DNA from: Ignavibacteriota bacterium
Lineage (GTDB): Bacteria > Bacteroidota > Ignavibacteria > Kapaibacteriales > UBA2268
Assembly: GCA_024636855.1 (NCBI GenBank)
Contig: JAGXGG010000093.1
Span: 1-45,098, forward strand
Direction of reading: 5' to 3'
Length of the DNA: 45,098 nt
Shown: positions 34,313 through 42,962 of the stretch, one piece after another
Numbering within the stretch: position 1 is the first letter of the stretch
Layout of the letters: every line of letters starts with the position of its first letter
Notes under the pieces: model-generated
Seen by the model: only the letters and a program-made list of their open reading frames with translations
Told to the model about the DNA's origin: nothing
Database searches by the model: none
Made by a program: the position numbers and the translations under genes

Positions 34313-36892
34313 TTATTTTATGATTACTTTTTCGGTTATAAACTTCTCTTTATCGACCATCCGCAGCATATATACTCCCGGTGGTATATTCTTGTTATCA
34401 AATTTCCATGTTAGTTTATTGTTACCTTCATTGGAAATCCCATTATATATTGTAGCCATTTTCTGACCAACTACGCTATATAATTCAATCGTAACTAACG
34501 TCGCAGAAGATTGATTATAATTAATGTCTATGTAGCTTTCTGCAGGATTAGGATATATTCTCAATCCGAAACTATTGGAGTAGTCAAAACCTACAGAAGA
34601 CTTAGTTACATTAATCATTATCGCTATCAAACTATCGCATCCATTAGCAGATTTGACCCCTAAATCTTTGTATAAAGTAGTATCTGAATCATAGAATTTT
34701 CCTTCGTACATTTCATCGCTATATATATTAACCACAGAATCTCTTATACCTGAAGGTAACATAACTACTCTCTCTTCATATATACTATCACATCCTGACG
34801 TTGTTTTGAAAGAATTGAATAAAGTAGTATCGCTTATCACTAGTACGCTTTTATATATCTGACCCTGACAAACTTCAAACGATTCACTAAACTTAGGCCC
34901 ATCATTTACTATTATATTAAATACTAAAATACTATCACAACCGTTTGGATTTGAGATTTCTTTTTTTATTGTTCTATCTCTAGTTATACGCAAATTGTCA
35001 AATAATCCTCCATAACAAACAGCTGTATCTATAATTATTTCCTCGGCTGGTAATACAACAATATTATAGACTATATTACTATCACAGCCCAAGTATGAAC
35101 GTTTTACTTCTTTTGTCTCACCACTGTTTTTCCATGTTATACCATTGAATTCATCACCGTAACATAGTTCTGTGGTCTCTTTAACAACTATTTCATCATA
35201 TACATTGATATTAACTGTAACAATACTATCAACATCATCTATAGTTTTATATTCTTCTGTAACTACCGTGTCTCCAAAAACATTGAATTTGTTATTGTAC
35301 CTATCTCCGTAGCACATGTCAATGTTTGTAGTAGTTCTGAAAGGTTGGGTTATATTATATCTATTGTCAGCGACAAATCCATTTTTAATAACTTTTTCCC
35401 CATTTGGGAAAGTTACTTCTACTCTATCAATTGAAGTAGCCTGTCCTAGACCAAAGTGAATAATGCCTGTTCTTTGTGACATATAACTTGAACCACCAGA
35501 TGAAGATTCTGCAATTAATTTTCTACCGTTAAAGAAGATAGCGATCTTGCTACCGATGGCATCTCTATTGTCAACTGTTCCTCTTAGGTGGAACTGTATC
35601 CAATGATTTCCATTCTCGGAAGCATTACTTTTGAAAAAATTAACTCTATCATCATCTGTCTCAGATCTAGCTCCATAATCACCTGTTACTACAGATTGAA
35701 TTATATCCATATCACCGTCATTATCAAAATCGATTAATCCAATACCTCTTCCTTTTTTAATGTCTGCTATACCTTCTTCCTCACCAACTTCAGTAAATGT
35801 CTTATCCCCATTATTTCTGTATAATAGATTCGGATCCATATACGACATTAGTGAGTCGGTTAGTATTACATTTCCATTACTCACAAACAAATCTAAGTAC
35901 GAATCATGATTATAATCAAACCACTGAATACCCCAACTAGTAGCTAGTGAATCAGTACCTTTTTTATATTTATTATCTAAACCATAGGCAACACCTCTTT
36001 CGGTCATTGTCTTATTACCATTATTAACATAGAACTTATTAGCCCCAATATTAGTTGTGTAATAATCCATATCACCATCTTCGTCAAAATCTCCACCTTC
36101 TATACCCATACCAAATATACGGGCATTAAAACCGGAAGTCTCAGATACATCTTTAAACTTTTTTTCTGGATACAAATTTTCAAATATTTTGTTTGATTGT
36201 ACAGTAAGTCCAAAATCATTAGCAACGAGTAAATCGAAATCGCCATCATTGTCATAGTCCGAAAATGTAGAAGCAAGTGAACAACCCATATCAGCTACTC
36301 CCAGTTCCTCCCCAATTTCTTTAAATTTCATATTACCGAGGTTCTCATAGAATAAATTTCGGTCACACCCACCATTACCTCCTACGTAACTAGACATATA
36401 AATATCTAAATCACCATCTAGGTCAAAGTCAATGAATGATACTGCTGTATTCCATATTTTACCTTCTAAACCGGCTGGTATGCTGATATCATAAAATTTA
36501 CCGTTTCTATTCTCAAACAAATATGGGTCTGCACGTTCATTTGTAGTTATTATTAAATCCTTATCACCATCGTTATCCAAATCAGCGGCAGCTGCTCCAA
36601 CTGTCTGTTCATGTACAGAGATTACTATTCCAGATGATGAATATACATTTTGGAAAGTGCCATTCTTCATGTTTTGAAATAACGCAGAATTCTTAAGTAG
36701 CCCACCAGATACAAATACATCTTCGTAACCATCATTATTGAAATCAAAAACGACTAGTCCTCCAGTCATCTCTCTAGTATCAAGAGCAAAATGCTCACCT
36801 ACTCCTATTTGCTTTGCTACTTCCTCGTATGTCTGACTAATAGATAGTTGTACGAGTGATAGAGTAATTATTATATGTAATATCAGCTTCAT
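34313..36892 (-). CDS. giant secreted FG-GAP/ASPIC-UnbV protein with Cys-Gly repeats and T9SS sorting domain
   Basis: The 859-residue protein has a signal peptide (about 1-19, ending SISQ), then FG-GAP/VCBS repeats (about 30-430; many DxDxDGD calcium-type loops such as DNDGDKD and DFDNDGDMDI), an ASPIC/UnbV domain (about 430-515, DAIGSKI..., SQRTGIIHFGLG), and five repeats of about 45-50 residues (about 525-765). Four of those repeats open with Cys-x-Gly (CYGDEFNG), and four of the five close with GCDS. It ends with a T9SS type A sorting domain (about 780-859, IYPNPAESYID...). It is a cell-surface or secreted structural or adhesive protein; no enzymatic motif is visible. It follows its paralogue by 4 nt. 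Confidence 0.9.
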   Translation of the reverse strand: MKLILHIIITLSLVQLSISQTYEEVAKQIGVGEHFALDTREMTGGLVVFDFNNDGYEDVFVSGGLLKNSALFQNMKNGTFQNVYSSSGIVISVHEQTVGAAAADLDNDGDKDLIITTNERADPYLFENRNGKFYDISIPAGLEGKIWNTAVSFIDFDLDGDLDIYMSSYVGGNGGCDRNLFYENLGNMKFKEIGEELGVADMGCSLASTFSDYDNDGDFDLLVANDFGLTVQSNKIFENLYPEKKFKDVSETSGFNARIFGMGIEGGDFDEDGDMDYYTTNIGANKFYVNNGNKTMTERGVAYGLDNKYKKGTDSLATSWGIQWFDYNHDSYLDLFVSNGNVILTDSLMSYMDPNLLYRNNGDKTFTEVGEEEGIADIKKGRGIGLIDFDNDGDMDIIQSVVTGDYGARSETDDDRVNFFKSNASENGNHWIQFHLRGTVDNRDAIGSKIAIFFNGRKLIAESSSGGSSYMSQRTGIIHFGLGQATSIDRVEVTFPNGEKVIKNGFVADNRYNITQPFRTTTNIDMCYGDRYNNKFNVFGDTVVTEEYKTIDDVDSIVTVNINVYDEIVVKETTELCYGDEFNGITWKNSGETKEVKRSYLGCDSNIVYNIVVLPAEEIIIDTAVCYGGLFDNLRITRDRTIKKEISNPNGCDSILVFNIIVNDGPKFSESFEVCQGQIYKSVLVISDTTLFNSFKTTSGCDSIYEERVVMLPSGIRDSVVNIYSDEMYEGKFYDSDTTLYKDLGVKSANGCDSLIAIMINVTKSSVGFDYSNSFGLRIYPNPAESYIDINYNQSSATLVTIELYSVVGQKMATIYNGISNEGNNKLTWKFDNKNIPPGVYMLRMVDKEKFITEKVIIK

Positions 36893-36896
36893 TTTA

Positions 36897-39533
36897 TTAG
36901 TTTCCTTTTACAATCTTAGTTATATATGAGTTTCCATTTGTGCTTATTTTCAAGAAATAGACACCTGGTGAAAGTCCATACTCATCTGAATTCAAGTTAA
37001 TTCTATTACGTCCTATAGTAAGGGTTTTATTAATAGGTATGGATTGTCCAATTTGATTTATTAATTCGACTGAAGAAGATAATGGTGTATCCAAATCAAA
37101 TTCTATAGTAGTTGTATGGGAGAATGGATTTGGTATAATCTCGATATTCAATTTATTATCGTTAATTGTATTGAAAATACCAGATTTAGTTACGAAAACA
37201 TCAGCTATATAAAGGCTATCACAGCCGTTATAAGCCCCTCCTTTTATTTTGTTTATGTATATTCCATCTTCAAAGTACTGTTTTCCTTTGTATTCTTCTC
37301 CTTCCGATATATAAACACTATCCCTTCTTCTACTTTCTGGTAGTGGGTCAACTATAATAGTATGAACACTATCACAGTTTGCAGTACTTTTGAAATTCTC
37401 AGTGAATAATTCTCTTTTTATAATTATTTTCCCTCTAAATATATCGCCATAACAGACATCAAACTTTTCAGTGAAGTTAGGAGCTTCCAATACAGTTATA
37501 TTATATGTTATGATGCTATCACAGCCATTAATTGCTTCGAATTCTCTTACAAAAGTATTGTCCTCAATGTATTCTTTACCTTGGAAGTATGAGCCATAAC
37601 ATATAGAAGTATCTACAGTGCTAGCGTAAGGTTGTAAAATGTCAACATTGTATGTGACTATACTATCACAACCATTTGTGTTTAGATAATTCATTACTTT
37701 CACACCAGGCTGTTCCCATATTTGCCCATTGAATTCTTCTCCCTTACAAACATCAATATTTACATTCATTTCATCTTTTTTATTGACATAGATTCGGTAA
37801 ACTAGATTACTATCAGCACCATTCTGAGCAGTTACGGTATCCCTATACTCACCATAAGCTAACCATTTCTTTCCAAATAATTCTTCACCTTCACAAATCT
37901 CAACTCTTACAGTATCTAAATAAGGTTGTACTATTTTCAAAGTTTGATTAACTGCTACGTTTCTCAGTTTAGACTTGATCCCTTTACCAGTCCATAATAC
38001 TTCTAATGAATCAATTGTTACATTATTCATCAAACCAAAATGAAGCACTCGAGTACTTTGTGATAAATAGCCTCCACCACCAGAAGTTACTTCTCTTGTT
38101 TGCGTTGTAGTCCCTGTATATACTTTAACACGGCTTCCCATAGCTAATCTATCAGTAGTAGAGCCTTCTAGTTTTACTTTTAGCCAATTTCTACCCGTGT
38201 TTTGTTTATTCTCGAAAAGTTTGAAAAAATCTTTATCATTGTATGGAGTAGTTGTCTTATCAGGTCTAACGGCAGTAGTTAATAGATCAACATCGCCATC
38301 ATTATCAAAATCTATTTGTGCAGCTCCTCTATCTATACCAGGAGATAATAATCCCTCTGCAGCACTTATTTCGGTGAAGGCTACTCCACCACCATTGTTT
38401 TTGAACATTCTATTATTATCAGCATATTCAGTATTGATACCAGGAATTGGTGCCAAGTAACCATTTGTTACATGCAAATCTACATCCATATCTAAATCAA
38501 AGTCAAACCAATTCACACTCCAACTAACTGTCAAACCAGATTGCTCACTACTAGGGTTTGCTTTTGTGTTATCTACCTTAAGCTCTTTACCTCTTTCGAT
38601 AAAAGTTTGCCCATTGGCACTTTCGAAGAAATAATTTTGACCAATATTAGTCGCATAATAATCAAACCAACCATCATTATTATAATCTCCTCCGTCTACG
38701 CCCATACCTAAAATAGCATTGTTGAAGCCATAGTTATCTTTTACATTTGTGAATCTTGCATCTGGATAATTATTACGATATAATGCGTTTGAAGAAAAAT
38801 TTTGACCAAAGTCATTTGCTACAAATAAGTCCATGTCTCCATCATTGTCAACATCGGAAAAAGTATTGGCTAATCCACATCCATTATCATTTACACCATA
38901 TTTTACACTTTCTTCTGTAAAGAACTCCCCTCCATGATTTATGTATAGATTATTCGGTAAACAAACTTGATTTGTATTGTCCTCGAAGTAATTAGCTACA
39001 TATACATCTATCCAACCATCTAGGTTTACGTCAGCAAATGAAACACTTGTAGATTGGAATTTTTCTCTGAAGCCAAGATTATAGCCTGCTTCTTCGAACT
39101 TACCATTTACATTTCGATATACCAAACTCATCTGACCTTTATCTGTAGTCAGGAAAATATCTTCCCATCCATCATTGTCATAATCAAAAGTACCACCACC
39201 TATTACAAAATATTGAGAGGGTATATCAATAATATTATCAGTAACATCTGTAAACATATTAGCATAGTCATATGGCTTATTCTGATATGCTGCAGGATTA
39301 TTCCTATATATTTTAGTTTTTTCTTCATCTCCACCTATTAGAAGAATGTCATCATATCCGTCTCTATTATAGTCAAGCACTACTACTCCTCCAGCCATAA
39401 GAGTTCCATCATGTGTGAAATGATTGATACCAGCTTTTGGGAAAATGTTCTCGAAAGTTTGTGAATTTGCAACATTAAAGTCGCTAAAAGTTGATAGAAT
39501 AACTATCAATAAACAAGTAAATATAATCTTCAT
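36897..39533 (-). CDS. paralogous FG-GAP/ASPIC-UnbV protein with Cys-Gly repeats and T9SS sorting domain
   Basis: The 878-residue protein has the same plan as the gene downstream: signal peptide (about 1-24), FG-GAP calcium-loop repeats (about 40-450; DYDNDGWEDIF, DVDNDGDMDLF), ASPIC/UnbV domain (about 455-535, SQSTRVLHFGLM), five repeats of about 45-50 residues (about 540-790; units opening CKGEEFNG, CYGSYFQG, CYGDIFRG; the fifth lacks the first Cys), and a T9SS sorting domain (about 805-878, IPNPFSHTTTIEFD). The two genes arose by tandem duplication yet have diverged throughout, so the event is old. First gene of a two-gene unit ending at the terminator at 34280-34305. Confidence 0.9.
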   Translation of the reverse strand: MKIIFTCLLIVILSTFSDFNVANSQTFENIFPKAGINHFTHDGTLMAGGVVVLDYNRDGYDDILLIGGDEEKTKIYRNNPAAYQNKPYDYANMFTDVTDNIIDIPSQYFVIGGGTFDYDNDGWEDIFLTTDKGQMSLVYRNVNGKFEEAGYNLGFREKFQSTSVSFADVNLDGWIDVYVANYFEDNTNQVCLPNNLYINHGGEFFTEESVKYGVNDNGCGLANTFSDVDNDGDMDLFVANDFGQNFSSNALYRNNYPDARFTNVKDNYGFNNAILGMGVDGGDYNNDGWFDYYATNIGQNYFFESANGQTFIERGKELKVDNTKANPSSEQSGLTVSWSVNWFDFDLDMDVDLHVTNGYLAPIPGINTEYADNNRMFKNNGGGVAFTEISAAEGLLSPGIDRGAAQIDFDNDGDVDLLTTAVRPDKTTTPYNDKDFFKLFENKQNTGRNWLKVKLEGSTTDRLAMGSRVKVYTGTTTQTREVTSGGGGYLSQSTRVLHFGLMNNVTIDSLEVLWTGKGIKSKLRNVAVNQTLKIVQPYLDTVRVEICEGEELFGKKWLAYGEYRDTVTAQNGADSNLVYRIYVNKKDEMNVNIDVCKGEEFNGQIWEQPGVKVMNYLNTNGCDSIVTYNVDILQPYASTVDTSICYGSYFQGKEYIEDNTFVREFEAINGCDSIITYNITVLEAPNFTEKFDVCYGDIFRGKIIIKRELFTENFKSTANCDSVHTIIVDPLPESRRRDSVYISEGEEYKGKQYFEDGIYINKIKGGAYNGCDSLYIADVFVTKSGIFNTINDNKLNIEIIPNPFSHTTTIEFDLDTPLSSSVELINQIGQSIPINKTLTIGRNRINLNSDEYGLSPGVYFLKISTNGNSYITKIVKGN

Positions 39534-39624
39534 ATTGAACCTTACAATTATAATAATAATTTTTCTAAATTTAACAATATATTACATATATAACAAATGA
39601 GAAGATAAAAAGTAACACAATTCC

Positions 39625-41217
39625 TCACTTTTTTTTGAAAATAGAATAAAAGAGGAAGAAGATGGAAGTTAAAATACAAAAATACGAGAGCCATTCACCG
39701 TAAATAGAGTAGAATGTTCTACTTTCTATAGTAGGTAAAGTCATAGCAATAGATGCTTGTTTGTATTGTTCAGTTCTATGTAGTATCTGCCCAGTGGGAG
39801 ATATAAAGCAAGTAACCCCTGAGTTAGCAGCTCTTGCTACGTATCTTTTATTCTCAATCGCTCGGAATGCAGAGATTAGTGCATGTTGCTCTGGGCCAGG
39901 GGTGAAATCGTACCATGCATCATTTGTAATAACTGTATATAGATTGGCACCCTCTCTGCTGAATTTTCTTACAAATTGTGGGTGTATAGACTCTATACAT
40001 ATTATGGATGCTATCTTGATGTTACTATTAGGTAATTGCAAGCTTTTTTGTTCTGTGCCCTTACCCCAAAATGATATCCCTACTCCCCAATTTATAAACT
40101 CGGTGAGGAAGGTCAATACCTCAACATGTGGTACTCTCTCTCCGAAAGGAGTCAGTTTCATTTTATGATATATCTCATAATCATTTGAATCAAGTAGCAA
40201 TGCACTATTGAAATTATCATATTTGACTTTTTCCCCTCGGAAGTTCATTTCCTTTGTTATACTCGGCGCATCACCGTCATATACTACTATATCGACGAAT
40301 CCAGTTAGTAAGGAAATATTATTAGTATCTACCCAATTTTCAAGAAATCCAAAGTTATGATCTAAATTGAAGTCATTATTCAAGTATAATATACTTGTTT
40401 CAGGCCATATTATAACATCCAAACTCGGAATGGAATCCAAAAGAATATTTGAGTAATCAATTAGTGTTCTTACCTGATCTGCTGGGCCCGCACTCCATTT
40501 GTCCCAAGGGTCTATATTCGGTTGGATTAGCCCTATATTCACAGTCTCATTCGATTTCAGTAAAGATTCATGATTATATTTTGTAATCTGTATATTAGAA
40601 TAAATAATAGGTAATACAATTAGCATAAAGAGTGATGTATATTGCCATTTGTTCACTTTGAAACTAGATTCACCATTTTTATAATTAATTATCAAATCAT
40701 AGATTATGACATTGATGAATACGATGACGAAAGAAGTACCAAATACGCCGAATAAGTCAGCTATTTGTACCCAATTCGTATTATAAACTTGTGTGTAACC
40801 GATTGATATCCATGGGAAGGAGAACTCAGTAAGTGTACGAGACCACTCAAATGTAGCCCATATAAATGGGAATAAATAGAGAGATAGTCGGCGAGGCATC
40901 CTAATACGAATAACTAACCAAAGTATAATTGGTATCATAAAGTAAAATGGATGGAACACATCAAGCACAAACCCAGAAGCCATTAGAAAAGGATCTGTTT
41001 TCTCTTGGAAACTACTAATCCACCATAGAGTACCTATCTGGTAAATGAAGAAAGTAGCATAAGTATTCCAAAAGTAGAACTTTTTAGTATGATCAAGTAA
41101 ATACAAAATAGGTATAAATGATATAAATCCTAAAAAGTAAAATGGCATAGGAGGGAAAGCCAATACTAGCAATAATCCACTTGCTATGGAAAGTAATATT
41201 CTTGTGTTCTTTTTCAT
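39625..41217 (-). CDS. lnt: apolipoprotein N-acyltransferase
   Basis: Lnt adds the third acyl chain to the N-terminus of lipoproteins in the inner membrane. The 530-residue protein has about six N-terminal TM segments (first: ILLSIASGLLLVLAFPPMP), a nitrilase-type periplasmic domain (about 225-500), and a final TM segment (about 505-525). The nitrilase triad is visible as Glu in IIWPETS (about 272), Lys in MKLTPFGERVPH (about 354), and Cys in IICIESIHP (about 406). With lgt in the same window, two of the three lipoprotein-maturation genes are represented; lspA is not present here. Stands alone, divergent from the fliW unit. Confidence 0.95.
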   Translation of the reverse strand: MKKNTRILLSIASGLLLVLAFPPMPFYFLGFISFIPILYLLDHTKKFYFWNTYATFFIYQIGTLWWISSFQEKTDPFLMASGFVLDVFHPFYFMIPIILWLVIRIRMPRRLSLYLFPFIWATFEWSRTLTEFSFPWISIGYTQVYNTNWVQIADLFGVFGTSFVIVFINVIIYDLIINYKNGESSFKVNKWQYTSLFMLIVLPIIYSNIQITKYNHESLLKSNETVNIGLIQPNIDPWDKWSAGPADQVRTLIDYSNILLDSIPSLDVIIWPETSILYLNNDFNLDHNFGFLENWVDTNNISLLTGFVDIVVYDGDAPSITKEMNFRGEKVKYDNFNSALLLDSNDYEIYHKMKLTPFGERVPHVEVLTFLTEFINWGVGISFWGKGTEQKSLQLPNSNIKIASIICIESIHPQFVRKFSREGANLYTVITNDAWYDFTPGPEQHALISAFRAIENKRYVARAANSGVTCFISPTGQILHRTEQYKQASIAMTLPTIESRTFYSIYGEWLSYFCILTSIFFLFYSIFKKK

Positions 41218-41326
41218 AACACAATTTATTGAATTTGTGCTTAATTCGAATAAATTATCTAAATTGCCTTTAGAAATAGCAACCTCTATCCGATAAGAAA
41301 GAGAAATGAATAAAAAGTAATAAATT

Positions 41327-41341
41327 TGGCAAGATAATTGC
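41327..41341 (+). promoter_or_regulatory. candidate sigma-54 promoter for fliW-csrA-response regulator
   Basis: TGGCAAGATAATTGC matches the sigma-54 consensus (TGGCACG-N4-TTGC) at all but one of its fixed positions: GG and GC at the -24 and -12 positions with exact spacing. It would start transcription near 41353, giving a leader of about 60 nt before the fliW ATG at 41413. It lies in the intergenic region and is the only such match I found ahead of a gene here. No upstream enhancer site was identified. Confidence 0.6.
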
Positions 41342-41412
41342 CCCTGTATTTATAAAAAAGCTTTAATTACCTATTATTTATTGGGTTGCTAAATATCAAA
41401 AAGGATTTTGTG

Positions 41413-41850
41413 ATGGAAAAACAGGAAGTTATTAAATTAAAAATCAAGACTCTTCATTTCGGAGAGATAGAAATCGAAAATGATAAGATTTTCAATTTTC
41501 CGGATGGTCTATTAGGTTTCGAAAACTATAATAATTATGTCTTGATAAATCATGAGGAAACTGCACCCCTCAGATGGCTAATTTCAATAGACGATCCTAC
41601 AATCGGATTCCCACTTATTAATCCTTGGATGGTTGACATAAAGTACAACCCAGGTAAAAATATAGATTTGGAAACTGAAGCTGCTTTTGTAGTTATAACT
41701 TTGGGTAACAAAGAACGAGTAATGACTGCCAATATGAAAGCTCCACTAGTACTAGGAGTAGAGACCCGAGAAGGAAGACAAATTGTTATGTCTTCGGACA
41801 AGTATTCTACTAAGCAACCAGTGATTCACACTACAAGCGAAGAGGTCTAG
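41413..41850 (+). CDS. fliW: flagellar assembly factor FliW
   Basis: FliW binds CsrA and flagellin; in Bacillus, free flagellin titrates FliW away so that CsrA can repress flagellin (hag) mRNA. The protein (145 residues from ATG 41413; an upstream TTG at 41386 would add nine) shows the FliW core: TLHFGEIEIENDKIFNFPDGLLGFE, then LRWLISIDDPTIGFPLINPW, with the C-terminal MTANMKAPLVLG motif. AAGGA precedes the ATG at a good distance (41400-41404). It is 1 nt ahead of csrA, the standard pairing. The gene lies outside the flg operon, so its promoter matters for timing. Confidence 0.96.
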   Translation: MEKQEVIKLKIKTLHFGEIEIENDKIFNFPDGLLGFENYNNYVLINHEETAPLRWLISIDDPTIGFPLINPWMVDIKYNPGKNIDLETEAAFVVITLGNKERVMTANMKAPLVLGVETREGRQIVMSSDKYSTKQPVIHTTSEEV

Positions 41851-41851
41851 T

Positions 41852-42142
41852 ATGCTAGTACTTTCAAGAAAAGTTGGTGAAGTAGTCACGATAGGAAACT
41901 CAATAGAAATAACAGTAATCAGTTATGACAGAGGTGTAGTTAGACTTGGGATAAACGCACCTAAGAGTATAGCCGTCCACAGAAAAGAAATCTATGATAA
42001 AATAGCAGAGACTAATAAAGAATCTTCTAACGTAGAATTTGATATGTTAAAAGACTTGCTGAAAAACACAGCAATAAGCTCAATAGGTTCAGAAAAAAAT
42101 AAACTAGAACATTTGGCAATACATAATACTAAAAAAGACTAG
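41852..42142 (+). CDS. csrA: carbon storage regulator CsrA, with C-terminal extension
   Basis: CsrA is a dimeric RNA-binding repressor that recognises GGA motifs in loops near ribosome-binding sites. Residues 1-58 are a clean CsrA: MLVLSRKVGE, then the RNA-contact segment GINAPKSIAVHRKEIYDKI with the key Arg in VHR. The protein then continues for about 38 more residues (Lys, Glu and Asn rich, helix then flexible), giving 96 in total against about 60-75 usually. The ATG lies 1 nt after the fliW stop. The stop meets the response regulator ATG without any gap. The extension could affect FliW binding; that is inference. Confidence 0.95.
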   Translation: MLVLSRKVGEVVTIGNSIEITVISYDRGVVRLGINAPKSIAVHRKEIYDKIAETNKESSNVEFDMLKDLLKNTAISSIGSEKNKLEHLAIHNTKKD

Positions 42143-42733
42143 ATGCATACAGCTCTTATAATAGACGATGATATTTGGATGCAAAGGATAATGCTCAAAA
42201 ACCTAAAACAGTATGGTTTTGATGACATATTTACAGCTTCAGATGGATTCAACGGTATTGCACTTGCAGTAGAACATATCCCGTCACTAATAGTATTGGA
42301 TATTTTAATGCGAGAGCTAGACGGGGTTTCTGTGCTTAAAATTCTAAAAGCAATAAAAACAACTCACGATATACCTGTATTAGTCGGCTCAGGAGTAACA
42401 GATGTAGATATAATAGCTAGAGTAGTCAGAGCTGGTTCCAACCATTTTATATCAAAGCCATATTCGAAAGCAACTCTAGAAGAAAAATTAACAGATGTAT
42501 TTGGTATTGAGAAATTAGAATTGCTCAAAGCCCATAAACCATTCTCTGATAAAGAACTCGGCTATATACCCGAAGAAAAGTACAAACGTACCGAAGCCGA
42601 AAAAAGCACTCCCAAAATCAATATAAAAGATAAGATTTCTGGAATGAGTGGCTATGCAGCTAAACATTATTCAGAAGATGAGAAAAAGAATATAAACGCC
42701 CTGAAAAATCTGCTACTCAAAGGCGATAAATAA
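42143..42733 (+). CDS. response regulator (receiver domain plus charged C-terminal tail)
   Basis: Residues 1-122 form a CheY-like receiver: acidic pair in IIDDDIW (8-10), phosphoacceptor Asp in LIVLDILM (about 53), Ser/Thr position in VLVGSG, Lys in ISKPYS, and the LEEKLTDVFG closing helix. The remaining 75 residues are charged and Lys/Glu-rich (SDKELGYIPEEKYKR, then ISGMSGYAAKHYSEDEKKN) without a DNA-binding or enzymatic domain. It begins directly at the csrA stop, so it belongs to the fliW-csrA unit; the candidate sigma-54 promoter would make all three respond to flagellar control. The cognate kinase is not in this window. Confidence 0.9.
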   Translation: MHTALIIDDDIWMQRIMLKNLKQYGFDDIFTASDGFNGIALAVEHIPSLIVLDILMRELDGVSVLKILKAIKTTHDIPVLVGSGVTDVDIIARVVRAGSNHFISKPYSKATLEEKLTDVFGIEKLELLKAHKPFSDKELGYIPEEKYKRTEAEKSTPKINIKDKISGMSGYAAKHYSEDEKKNINALKNLLLKGDK

Positions 42734-42962
42734 TAATCAATTCGGATAGATACAAAAATAAAATCTAAAAATTCTTACTTGTTGTTCCTCAATAAGGGAT
42801 TAGTTGAATATATGTCTCCTGCCTAATCTCACATTATCCAAAGTAAACATGTTTTCCATGATATTTCGAACTCAAAAAAGTATTATTCAAAAAATCAACT
42901 TAGTTTTTATCTTTTAATTTTGTAGCTTTATTCTTTATAATTTTAATTATTTGAAATAATTT

